From Moorena sp. SS36440bin_2 (GTDB lineage Bacteria > Cyanobacteriota > Cyanobacteriia > Cyanobacteriales > Coleofasciculaceae), in contig WTKN01000229.1 in NCBI GenBank assembly GCA_011524395.1, forward strand, positions 1 to 52,359: a stretch of 52,359 bases of DNA, written 5' to 3'. This document shows, one piece after another, positions 7,541 through 15,823 of the stretch. Numbering within the stretch: the first letter of the stretch is position 1; every line of letters begins with the position of its first letter. The position numbers and the translations under genes were made by a program. A model generated the notes under the pieces. That model made no database searches, was not told the origin of the DNA, and saw only the letters and a list, made by a program, of their open reading frames with translations.

Positions 7541-8428
7541 CTAAGTAGTCGCCCACAAAACTAGGGGAAGAGACAAGAAACTGACTAAGGTAGACAAAAC
7601 CACTGTCCGTGCTACTAAGGGAGCATCTCCCCCAAACTCAGTGATCAAAACTACCGTACTAATTGCTACAGGCATGGCACTTTGTAACACCAACACCTGT
7701 AAATTTAATCCCTCCAGTCCCAATGCTTGACCAACGGTATGGGCAATGAAGGGAGCTACCAACAAACGCAAGGTAGTGGCGAGCACTTCATACCGTCCTA
7801 TTACCAAAGGGGTGCGAGACAATTGTATCCCCAAAACAATTAAATCGATAGGGATTGCTGCCATACCCAACTGGTGAATACCCTTATCTAGCCCTAAAGG
7901 CAGTTTTAAGCGCAATAAACGCCAGGTTAATCCTGCTAGCATTGCCCAGAGTAGCGGTAGTTTTAGGGTTAAGCGCACTCCAGAACTAATACTACCCCCT
8001 TTAAGTAAGGCGGGACAAATAGCAAACATCAACAAGGCAGCCGTGATCATGTAAACTATAGCGCGTTCTAAACCCGGTGTACCAAAGGCAAAGGAATTGA
8101 GAGGAAGCCCCAAGTTTCCAGCATTGGGAAAAATAGCAGCAACCATAAAGCTTTTTTGGACAACTGCTGGTAATTTCAACAGTTTGCCTAATCCCCAACT
8201 CAGTAGGTAAAGCAACACAGCGGTAATGATCAAGCCAGCAACTAAACTAGTGGTGCTTTCGGTAGACAGTGTTGTCCGATACAAGCTGTCTGCTATCAAC
8301 GCTGGTACGAGAATATAAAGAGATAGCTGAGAAAGAGTTTGCTTGTCCACAGACAACCTGCGACCAGCAATAAATCCAATCAGGATAATTAAACCGACCG
8401 AAAAGACAGCAGGTAAAAGAACAGTCAT
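7541..8428 (-). CDS. AEC-family transporter
   Basis: A 295-residue, very hydrophobic protein with about eight to ten transmembrane helices. It has the auxin-efflux-carrier/AEC layout: an N-terminal FIAGRRLSVD segment, LSLYILVPALIADSLY, the NAGNLGLPL motif of the first half, and a second half ending in AMPVAISTVVLITEFGGD. Bacterial AEC proteins carry small organic acids or related solutes, and the substrate cannot be read from sequence. It lies 107 bp upstream of the putative graspetide precursor on the same strand, so co-transcription is possible, but AEC carriers are not known peptide exporters. Confidence 0.88.
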   Translation of the reverse strand: MTVLLPAVFSVGLIILIGFIAGRRLSVDKQTLSQLSLYILVPALIADSLYRTTLSTESTTSLVAGLIITAVLLYLLSWGLGKLLKLPAVVQKSFMVAAIFPNAGNLGLPLNSFAFGTPGLERAIVYMITAALLMFAICPALLKGGSISSGVRLTLKLPLLWAMLAGLTWRLLRLKLPLGLDKGIHQLGMAAIPIDLIVLGIQLSRTPLVIGRYEVLATTLRLLVAPFIAHTVGQALGLEGLNLQVLVLQSAMPVAISTVVLITEFGGDAPLVARTVVLSTLVSFLSLPLVLWATT

Positions 8429-8554
8429 TAGATAAATACTGAGATGAACCCCGTTAAAGCAAAAGTCTTTTTATTGACCGTTTAGTGTTGACCGTTGACT
8501 GTTGACCTTGGCTAAAAGGCCACGCTACGCGAACAAGCAACCTTTAACAATGAA

Positions 8555-10092
8555 GCTTCCACCGCCTGAACGAGGCGGTGGTGTCCTATGCTAACCTGGA
8601 ACTACGAAGCGTCCAAAGGTCACAAAGGCAAGCCCAGCTTCTAGGCGGTCGTCCAGATCTTTTGCTGGAACGACCCTCACTACCATTTCTGTAAGTGAGC
8701 TTAAACACACCTCTAGCACCAATATTGTAAGCACCATTAAGATCTGCGTTAAAGCGCTTACTTGATGGGAAGGTTGCTAGGGAGTAATTTCTTGAATCAC
8801 GTCTAACCGTACCGGAACCATCATAGGCTAACTTGGAGGTGTAAGCCGCTACGACCTCTATTACTTTGCCTCCCAGTTCAGTCCACTTCATTTCAGTAAA
8901 ATTGCGAATTTTATCCTTAAGCCATCCGTGAAACCTTTGCCGCAGGTTAGATCGTTTCCGTCCACCTTTTGGCTTCCATCCCTTAAGGTTTTCAAACACG
9001 ATAGCTAAGGCCGTAGGCCACGCTACGCGAACAGAGTTAAATTGTTTAGCAATCTCAACAATTCGTTTAGAAACGATGTGGCCGATTTGATGATTGATTC
9101 TTCGGCATTTATCATAGGTTCTATAGCAAAAACCTTTATGAAGTTTGCCCCCTTTACCCATGGTTTGTGATGCCCGTACGGATACAGATTTCAGTCGTTT
9201 GTCCCTACGGTCTATGTCTCTCCCCCGATGAATAAATTCGCGGTGGATTACAGTACCGCTATGAGTGACAACCGCTATTGTTGCAGTGGTATTAATTCCC
9301 AGATCTACCGCAGTAACGTTAGCTTCTGGTTTTCTTTTTTCTGGCTTACAAGTGAACGGAACAGACAAATGGCAACATCTCTCATTGAACACCAATGAAG
9401 GAGACATCATCTTGTTGGTTGCCACCAAATGACGCTCTCTGAGTCCAGTGATTTGAACTGTTGTCCAAATCCAGTCAGAGCCATTAAAAACTTTAATTTC
9501 TACTTGGTCAAAGCCATGTAATTTATAGCATTGACCTTTATACAAAGATGGGTAACAACCAGTGTCTGCGTTTAGTTTTGGAGGTTTAGCGTCCTTTTTT
9601 TTTCTATTTCCCGTTTGCCACTCCCGATAACGAGTAACAAAGCTACTGACTTGCCCAGCAGAAAAGGCAATCGCAGCGCGTCGCAGATAGCTGGGGAATT
9701 TGTAAAAGGATTTCTTGAATTGGGGGTATTTTACATCAGGACGTTTAGCTGTCTGATGCATAAATTTCTCGACAGCCGGAGTCAGCTGATCTGCTGTTAA
9801 CTCTCCCAGTTCAGACCAGTGAGCATAAATGATGCCAACTAAATACCGACAAGCACGGCGATACACCTTAACCGTCTCCCCAAATAATAACTTCTGATCG
9901 GGAGTTGGATTAAGCTGCCACTTGTCAGTTCTGATCACCTTAGCTGGCTTCTTCACGCTTTCTAACAAATTCTCCTACAGTTAATATTATAGTCTACAAA
10001 ATATTAGACGACAATCGCCCATTAATGTTCCCACTTTTATTGGCTATTGTTATTGCCGTGGACTAACCCCCACCTGGACGAGGTGGGGGAAT
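8555..10092 (-). mobile_element. IS200/IS605-type element carrying tnpB only
   Basis: One end has a perfect 9-bp stem, CCACCGCCT/AGGCGGTGG (8559-8567 and 8573-8581), around loop GAACG. The other has CCCCCACCT/AGGTGGGGG (10067-10075 and 10081-10089) around loop GGACG. Paired subterminal hairpins and a single tnpB, with no tnpA, are the IS1341-type organisation. The 8559 hairpin just past tnpB is the expected right end, where the guide RNA scaffold would finish. Exact borders cannot be fixed here. Confidence 0.8.
8586..9968 (-). CDS. TnpB-family RNA-guided nuclease homologue without zinc-finger cysteines
   Basis: A 460-residue TnpB/InsQ-like protein. RuvC motifs are present: AVDLGINTT (Asp, near residue 220), IVFENLKGW (Glu, near 325) and FNADLNGAYN (Asp, near 410). 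The segment between RuvC-II and III, which usually carries two CxxC pairs, instead reads TSKLAYDGSGTVRRD with no Cys, so zinc binding is lost. A VRVAWPTA peptide just before RuvC-II is encoded by a copy of the dispersed repeat (about 9012-9035) inserted in frame. TnpB proteins cut DNA guided by an RNA from the element's right end. Activity of this one is uncertain because of the finger loss and the insertion. Confidence 0.85.
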   Translation of the reverse strand: MLESVKKPAKVIRTDKWQLNPTPDQKLLFGETVKVYRRACRYLVGIIYAHWSELGELTADQLTPAVEKFMHQTAKRPDVKYPQFKKSFYKFPSYLRRAAIAFSAGQVSSFVTRYREWQTGNRKKKDAKPPKLNADTGCYPSLYKGQCYKLHGFDQVEIKVFNGSDWIWTTVQITGLRERHLVATNKMMSPSLVFNERCCHLSVPFTCKPEKRKPEANVTAVDLGINTTATIAVVTHSGTVIHREFIHRGRDIDRRDKRLKSVSVRASQTMGKGGKLHKGFCYRTYDKCRRINHQIGHIVSKRIVEIAKQFNSVRVAWPTALAIVFENLKGWKPKGGRKRSNLRQRFHGWLKDKIRNFTEMKWTELGGKVIEVVAAYTSKLAYDGSGTVRRDSRNYSLATFPSSKRFNADLNGAYNIGARGVFKLTYRNGSEGRSSKRSGRPPRSWACLCDLWTLRSSRLA

Positions 10093-10167
10093 GCGTCACA
10101 CGGTCTGTTCAACTTTAAACATTAAACATTCAACCTTGGCGTATTGGCCACGCAATCGCGTTCAACT

Positions 10168-12432
10168 TTAAACATTAAACCTATTTTTGCTCAACTGCTT
10201 CAGTCGCCGCCGCAGTTGTTTAATATTAGGTCTGTGACCTCCATAACGCCAACGGATATAAGCATGGGCTATCTGCTCAATGACCTCAGCGGATGCTCTA
10301 GGCTGGTCTTGACCTATACTGCTAGCGTATTCTAAGGGAGTTTGAGTCGGATGTTTGAGATACCCTTTGGTTGCTAAAATCTTGATCATTTGCTGGTAAA
10401 TCTGTTCCATTGGTGGCAATGTTGCCAACCAGAAACGATAGCGCCAGTTTTTCCACTGATGCCAACCTAGCCAGCTCAGAAAACCAAATGCGATCGCTAA
10501 TATCAAGCCGCTCAACATACCTAACCAACCACTAGATAGCATCTTCCACAATCCAACAAAGATTCGGATAATGGTACCAATGGTGAAATGCCATAGGTTG
10601 GTCAGTAAACCAGTGATTGGTGAGGGGAGCCAACCTGCTACCCACTGCCAAAACTGCCGCAAGACACTAAAGGTTTGATATTGCTCGACGGAGGGGGGCA
10701 GCAATTGATGACCTGGGATGGGATCAAAAGCAAACCAACCGTATTTAGGGAAATAAACCTCAGTCATGGCATAGGCATCAGTATTCCGGACGATGTAAAA
10801 CCCGGTAAAAGGGTTAAATTCGCCAGTGCCAAATCCAGCCACTAATCGAGCTGGGATGCCTATGGAACGGAGCATCATGGTGAGGGTGGTGGAGAAGTGG
10901 TCGGGATAACCACCTTGATACTTGAAGAGAAAGGCTTCCACCAAATCTTGATTTTCTTCTAGAAAAGGGAATTGTGAGGGGTCTTGGGGGAGGCGATAAC
11001 GCTGCTTAACCGCCTGGGCTAGATACAAGGCTTTTTCATAGGAAGAGGTAAGAGGTTTCTCTGAAGTGGCTAGGAGTTCTTCAGTACGTTGCCTGACCCT
11101 CACTGCAATTTGGGGGGAAATATCCAGATAGTAGTTTTGAATCGACTTGGGGTAGTTATCCCCAGCTTGCTGCAACTTAGTGCGATCGCGAAATGGAACT
11201 TCTGATATTACGGTATAGGTCAGTCCTTCTACTAAACCTAAAGGCGATCGCAAACTGCCTTCTGGTCCAATAGCTATTTCCCGGGACGGAAAGAACAATT
11301 CGCTAGGATACGCCAAAGCGGGAATCAGATTGGGCAGTTCTGATACAGCTGTATAGGTTTGAATTATCTTTTTGGTTTGACCTTTGATCAATGCAGGTAA
11401 GAGTTGGAAGCGATAAGACCAGCTTGGTCGAGTTATTTTCTGAACCTGATTATCCCGAGAAATTTCCCAACCCTGACCCGTGTAGTGGTCAAACGCTAGC
11501 ACTCGCCAAAATCCCGGTGCTTGAGAACGCACCCGCATCACTACCTTAGGTTTGAGTTCTCCCCGCAGATTCTGGTTAATCTTGCGATTAAAGCCATAGT
11601 AGAATGTCTCATCCAACTCACCGGAGCCCGTAGCGTTTTGAGAGCCACCGCTACCATTTTCCCCTTGCTGTTTACCTTCACTGACATAGCCAGGGTTAAC
11701 AATTAACCTATTTTGTGAATCAAATCTCCGGTTTGCCATTTCCCCAGGAGCACTGACGGGATACATCTGGATTTGATAGCCAGGGAAACGAGGCATCAGA
11801 GCAAAAATCGTTAATCCTAGCGCCATAATTACCCCGATAAATAAAATGAGACGCTTGAGGGGTATGGGTGAGGATTTGGGAGTAAACCAGTATAATTTTT
11901 TACTTTTTTTAACCGTATATATACCCAAGCGTGACTGGTAATCCAGGACAAGAACCGGTAATGCGATCGCTAAAAATACTAACAACAGAGGGGCAAAGGC
12001 CAGAGTCTGACTCACAGTAGCAGCGACCCCCAACAGGATTAGCCCAATTACCATCGAATACCCCAAATCCTTGCGGCGCGGCAAGTCAAAGCTATGGAGA
12101 ATTTGCAGCTGAACTAACAACTGAGCCAGAGCCAAGCGGGTATCATTGAGCTGACTGAACACATTGCCCAAAAAGGCTACCAATGCCAGCAACATCCCCA
12201 ATGCCAGCAAAAATTTCAGACCAATGTTACGTTGGCGACGACGATACCAACTCCAGGTTGCTCCCACAATACTTAAGGGTACTGCCCAAAGACTCCAGAA
12301 GGTAGATGCGGCAACATCAACAGCCACAATTCCTACTACTACCAGTGCCTGTACCAACACCCTTAACGAAATCGACTCCTCTGTAGGAGGCAATGGCTTC
12401 GCCTCAAGACGCTGCCAAAACTGACTCACCAT
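10168..12432 (-). CDS. TgpA-like membrane protein with degenerate transglutaminase domain
   Basis: A 754-residue protein with about five to six N-terminal membrane helices (DUF3488-like), a periplasmic transglutaminase-fold domain (about 400-580), another helix (about 635-660) and a C-terminal DUF4129-like tail ending HAYIRWRYGGHRPN. In active transglutaminases the core reads GxCxxF and later DAHAW. Here these are GYPDHF and DAYAMTEV, so the catalytic Cys and His are absent and only the Asp region (FDPIPG) remains. My recollection is that cyanobacterial relatives share this, making it a binding or scaffold version rather than a new mutation. Usual partners are DUF58 and DUF4129 proteins, and the only such genes here, at 22.4-25.0 kb, are broken. 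Confidence 0.85.
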   Translation of the reverse strand: MVSQFWQRLEAKPLPPTEESISLRVLVQALVVVGIVAVDVAASTFWSLWAVPLSIVGATWSWYRRRQRNIGLKFLLALGMLLALVAFLGNVFSQLNDTRLALAQLLVQLQILHSFDLPRRKDLGYSMVIGLILLGVAATVSQTLAFAPLLLVFLAIALPVLVLDYQSRLGIYTVKKSKKLYWFTPKSSPIPLKRLILFIGVIMALGLTIFALMPRFPGYQIQMYPVSAPGEMANRRFDSQNRLIVNPGYVSEGKQQGENGSGGSQNATGSGELDETFYYGFNRKINQNLRGELKPKVVMRVRSQAPGFWRVLAFDHYTGQGWEISRDNQVQKITRPSWSYRFQLLPALIKGQTKKIIQTYTAVSELPNLIPALAYPSELFFPSREIAIGPEGSLRSPLGLVEGLTYTVISEVPFRDRTKLQQAGDNYPKSIQNYYLDISPQIAVRVRQRTEELLATSEKPLTSSYEKALYLAQAVKQRYRLPQDPSQFPFLEENQDLVEAFLFKYQGGYPDHFSTTLTMMLRSIGIPARLVAGFGTGEFNPFTGFYIVRNTDAYAMTEVYFPKYGWFAFDPIPGHQLLPPSVEQYQTFSVLRQFWQWVAGWLPSPITGLLTNLWHFTIGTIIRIFVGLWKMLSSGWLGMLSGLILAIAFGFLSWLGWHQWKNWRYRFWLATLPPMEQIYQQMIKILATKGYLKHPTQTPLEYASSIGQDQPRASAEVIEQIAHAYIRWRYGGHRPNIKQLRRRLKQLSKNRFNV

Positions 12433-12584
12433 GGTAGATGCGCTCCGAGGTTATATGTCAAGCTTGGAATGTTATTCGCCTAGCGTGGCCTTTTGGCCAA
12501 GGTTGGAATGTTGAACGCGCACCCGTGGCCTTTGGGTAAAGGTTGGAATGTTTAAGGTTGGAATGTTTAAGGATATAACTTGCA

Positions 12585-12658
12585 ACCTGTTAACCTGCAA
12601 CCCGTTAACCTGCAACCTGTTAACCTGCAACCTGTTAACCTGCAACCTGTTAACCTGC
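12585..12658. repeat. 15-bp tandem repeat
   Basis: About five copies of CCTGCAACCTGTTAA, some with C/T variants, lie just past the patU stop. Related GGTTGGAATGTTTAA-type repeats sit at about 12500-12570. The repeat-encoded frame is not taken as a gene. Confidence 0.85.
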
Positions 12659-12673
12659 ATACAACTATTCTGA

Positions 12674-13777
12674 CTAATTTGTAGGGCAGATGGCAAAGGT
12701 CAAAGGTTTCTGTTCTCCATGATCGAAGCGAATCTCGATAGAACAAATCTGATTGGGTTGTAAATCATAGGATTCTACACTCAGGTAACCTGGATAGGTA
12801 CGTTCTGCTTTTGCCGAGGCTTGAGGTGTACCTAGAGTCAAGCTACCACCTTTAGGCAAACGAGTGCTGACCCGTAGCTGAGACACACCATCTTCTTGAT
12901 GATATTCGGCTCGCAGAGTCACTAAACCAGCACTAGTCTCCCACTGGCGCTCCACAGGAGTTTGATTTGGTGAAACTGGAATGGTCAGGGTGGTAAGAAT
13001 TTCCTTAGCTGCTAACAGAGCCAACACCATCTTTTGGTCATTGTTAGCTTCTTCATAAGGTAGGGATTGCAGTTGTTCTTCTGGAGAACGAGTAGGTGTC
13101 ATCAAGATCCTGCCACTCCAGGAGTTAAGGGCATAGAATTCGTCCGGAAACAGCTTTTGAACTGCGCTAACCAGTTTAGCCCCTAGTTGATACTCAGAAG
13201 ACACTGCCTCAGAGCAGGCTTCTAGCAATTGAGATAAAACGTTTTCTGGTATGGCAGTAGGTATTGCCAAGTTAGACAACTGTGGCATCCAAAACCTAAC
13301 TCCGGAAACCCAAGACTCTGCTATTGCGTCAACAATATCAGTTTCATAGTCTGAAATTTCTGTCTCCCAAGGAAACAGAGGTGGGTTAAGTTCAATTTGA
13401 GCTTGTAGTTTGCGCTTCAATAGCGTCTGGAAACGATTTTGCACGGTTGACATCTCTCCCAAGTTGTAGCGGCGGATTTCACCGCCTAGTGTAAGGTCAT
13501 CATGGGTGATCGATTCTAGTGAATTCACCCACATGCGGTCTAAAGCCGCTTCGCCATTGTGATTAGGGACAATGTTCAAGTTTTCCAAGTCCAGTGATTC
13601 TGATAAATCCAGGGGATATACATCAAAGTCAAAATCCGCTGCTGTCGTCTCACCCAGAGGTACAGTATCGTTTACTTGACCGCTTGATGGTATTGAAGCA
13701 GCGGGACGGGACTCTTTTAGCCAAGCCATTAAGCGGCTATAAAAAGCGTCCATGTTGTTATCTATGTCACTATTCAT
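12674..13777 (-). CDS. patU: PatU-like protein
   Basis: About 367 residues from the ATG at 13777, whose ATGAATAG overlaps the hetZ stop codon, implying translational coupling; a longer frame from 13828 is less likely. The N-terminus (MDAFYSRLMAWLKESRP) matches my memory of cyanobacterial PatU. The protein is acidic in its first 90 residues and has no membrane segment or named catalytic domain. In heterocyst-forming species patU and hetZ affect heterocyst pattern, and in other filaments the pair is conserved with unclear function. The identification relies on position directly after hetZ as much as on sequence. In some Anabaena strains patU is split in two; here it is one piece. Confidence 0.75.
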   Translation of the reverse strand: MNSDIDNNMDAFYSRLMAWLKESRPAASIPSSGQVNDTVPLGETTAADFDFDVYPLDLSESLDLENLNIVPNHNGEAALDRMWVNSLESITHDDLTLGGEIRRYNLGEMSTVQNRFQTLLKRKLQAQIELNPPLFPWETEISDYETDIVDAIAESWVSGVRFWMPQLSNLAIPTAIPENVLSQLLEACSEAVSSEYQLGAKLVSAVQKLFPDEFYALNSWSGRILMTPTRSPEEQLQSLPYEEANNDQKMVLALLAAKEILTTLTIPVSPNQTPVERQWETSAGLVTLRAEYHQEDGVSQLRVSTRLPKGGSLTLGTPQASAKAERTYPGYLSVESYDLQPNQICSIEIRFDHGEQKPLTFAICPTN

Positions 13778-14945
13778 CTTTAGATCTACTGGATCCGGAT
13801 ACTGAACTATTACGAATATCCCAGGCAATTTCGAGCAACTTAAACCATCGCTTCTGTGCCTGATTTAGTGTACAACCCAAGGTCTTAGAAATTTGTTCAT
13901 TGGAGTAACCTTGTTGTTTGAGTTTAAGTAATTCTGACTGTTGGGAGCTTAGTTTTTCTTGAAATCGTTGCCATTCTTTTGGTGTTAGCCCCAGATTTCG
14001 ATCCAAATCTGCTCCCAGCCACTGATGTACCAATTCCCAGCGGTGGGACAGAGCAAACCGAATCAGATGATACTTAAACCGTTGTTGTAAATAGTCCCGC
14101 TGTCTGGGATTGATGCCTAAAATCTCCTCAATTTCCCTAGTTGGCAGGTCTTTGAGCCGCAGAGTAAAGTAATTTGCACAATCATGTTGCTGGCGTTCTT
14201 CGAGATAGGCGAATAGTTCTTTGATTACAGTTTCCCGCAGGCTGGAGTCTAGGGGTTCAGAATCCGATAACACCATTGCCTCCCGCACCTGCTGAATCGC
14301 CGCATCATTCCAAGTCGCATCTGACTCTTGTGCTGCTCCTTCCGCCGCTGTATCCATATCCACAGAGGTTTCTGGAGGTTGCTGTTGGGAAAAGGTTTGA
14401 GCACGTAGAATGATCAACTGTTGGGAACGGCGACCGGGTAAAGGAATACGTCGCTTACCATAGCGCTCTGTAAACGCCATATATTCTGATAGTTCCAGGA
14501 GGCTGCGGGGACGATAGGTTTCCTCCAGGGAGGTTTCCCGCCGAAAGGCATTTAAGGCTTCGGCATAGAATCCCTGTAAGAAATCTTCAATCATATTCAG
14601 CCGCGCCTGGTAACTGGTCGGCGTTTGATGGGGTGTAATGTAGCGGTAGATAATCGCACTAAGAGTACTCTGTAGTTCTACCCTTCCTTGGAGCGACCCC
14701 AGTTTGTAGTAATGACAAACTTGCTTGAGACGATGGTTAGCGAGGTTTTGAGCCCAGCTGTCCACATCCCCAGAGTTTTGAATCCGATTACTTTCATTGC
14801 AAATACGATTAACTTCATCAGCGATACGTTTTGCTACGTCCTGGCAGTTTTGCTTAGAAGCACGAGTGGACTGCCGGAGTTCTTTATACAGCAGTTCAAA
14901 TAGTCCTTCCACGCCCAGGCAGACTTCCCTCATCATGATTTTCAT
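13770..14945 (-). CDS. hetZ: HetZ-like regulator
   Basis: A 391-residue protein very similar in layout to HetZ. Recognisable stretches are QGRVELQSTLSAIIYRYI, ERYGKRRIPLPGRRSQQL, ILRAQTFSQQQPPETSVDM, and the C-terminal DYLQQRFKYHLIRFALSHRW with a helix-turn-helix-like end (GYSNEQISKTLGCTLNQAQKRW). In Anabaena HetZ is a DNA-binding protein needed early in heterocyst differentiation, but orthologues also occur in non-differentiating filaments. The gene is divergent from the one at 15002 with only 56 bp between them, so the two may share a control region. It is followed by patU with overlapping stop and start. Confidence 0.9.
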   Translation of the reverse strand: MKIMMREVCLGVEGLFELLYKELRQSTRASKQNCQDVAKRIADEVNRICNESNRIQNSGDVDSWAQNLANHRLKQVCHYYKLGSLQGRVELQSTLSAIIYRYITPHQTPTSYQARLNMIEDFLQGFYAEALNAFRRETSLEETYRPRSLLELSEYMAFTERYGKRRIPLPGRRSQQLIILRAQTFSQQQPPETSVDMDTAAEGAAQESDATWNDAAIQQVREAMVLSDSEPLDSSLRETVIKELFAYLEERQQHDCANYFTLRLKDLPTREIEEILGINPRQRDYLQQRFKYHLIRFALSHRWELVHQWLGADLDRNLGLTPKEWQRFQEKLSSQQSELLKLKQQGYSNEQISKTLGCTLNQAQKRWFKLLEIAWDIRNSSVSGSSRSKDE

Positions 14946-15001
14946 TCAATAACGACCCTAACATACACGTACTCTCGACAAATTTGATTTAGGTTTAGAC
15001 T

Positions 15002-15520
15002 ATGTGCAGCCAAATTCCTCACCCTATAGCTCCTATGGAATTAGACGAACAAATTAACAATTTGATTGATAATGCTCCACAAGATGGAACGACGCCTCAA
15101 GCGATTGAAGCGATCGCTCCAGTACTCAAACTTCTGGCGGAACAACTAAACCATCTGGAATATTACATTCTCCAAAATCTTGACCAAGGTTGGGTGTTGA
15201 CGACACTGAGTAATCGTGCTAACCCTGATCTGGAGAAAAATGTTATTTATGCTTTTCCGACTGTTCAAGATGCTGCCAATTTTCATTCTGATTGGGATCC
15301 TCAACTTATGGCGTGCGGGGTGCCAGTCACTCACATTTTGTTTCAGATGTTGGCAATCGACACCGTCACTAGTACTGTTTTCTTTGATACACCTGGTAAT
15401 TTAGCGGTTGGTTCAGAGGTCTCTCGAGAGGACCTACGAAATTTAATACAAGCTCAACTACAGCAAATCCGGTCAGCACCCAAGTCAGATTCTAACAATC
15501 TACCTCCTGACATTGCTTAA
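15002..15520 (+). CDS. Conserved cyanobacterial protein of unknown function
   Basis: 172 residues (160 if the Met at 15035, MELDEQ, is the start). It is soluble, mildly acidic, and has a helical N-terminus (ELDEQINNLIDN, then AIAPVLKLLAEQLNHLEYYILQ) followed by an alpha/beta part with YAFPTVQDAANF and a C-terminal helix. No catalytic motif or signal peptide is visible and I cannot assign a family. It is divergent from hetZ across a 56-bp gap, which may reflect shared regulation. Confidence 0.75.
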   Translation: MCSQIPHPIAPMELDEQINNLIDNAPQDGTTPQAIEAIAPVLKLLAEQLNHLEYYILQNLDQGWVLTTLSNRANPDLEKNVIYAFPTVQDAANFHSDWDPQLMACGVPVTHILFQMLAIDTVTSTVFFDTPGNLAVGSEVSREDLRNLIQAQLQQIRSAPKSDSNNLPPDIA

Positions 15521-15823
15521 GTATGGCAACGAGCGCGAGCAGACAATGACTCGATAAGGAGATCATCGGATAAGGGGATGGCACCGATGATAGGATTTGA
15601 AAAGCAAGACTATTGAATCAAACATTATTACTATCGCTCCTAATCAGATCATCAATTACTCTCTCTAATCTCGGGACTTTTGATGTATTAAATATATTTA
15701 TTCCCTGCCATCACGACCTCTGGCCATCTCCCCATCAGTGAATTTATTATCTGTAAACGCAACTTGGTATTAATTTGCCACTTGCTATAATAGTGCGGCT
15801 AAAATTGCGGTTAAGCCCCCAAT
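15521..15823. other. Gap of 303 bp, nothing recognised
   Basis: AT-rich intergenic DNA before the SLH gene, probably containing its promoter. No gene, repeat or strong hairpin was seen. Confidence 0.5.

Noticed and set aside
8586-9968. Cas12-type effector
   Set aside because: Length (460 residues), element ends and lack of any CRISPR array fit a TnpB transposon protein.
12472-12696. Frame with repeated LQVNR residues
   Set aside because: Product of the 15-bp tandem repeat downstream of patU; not coding.
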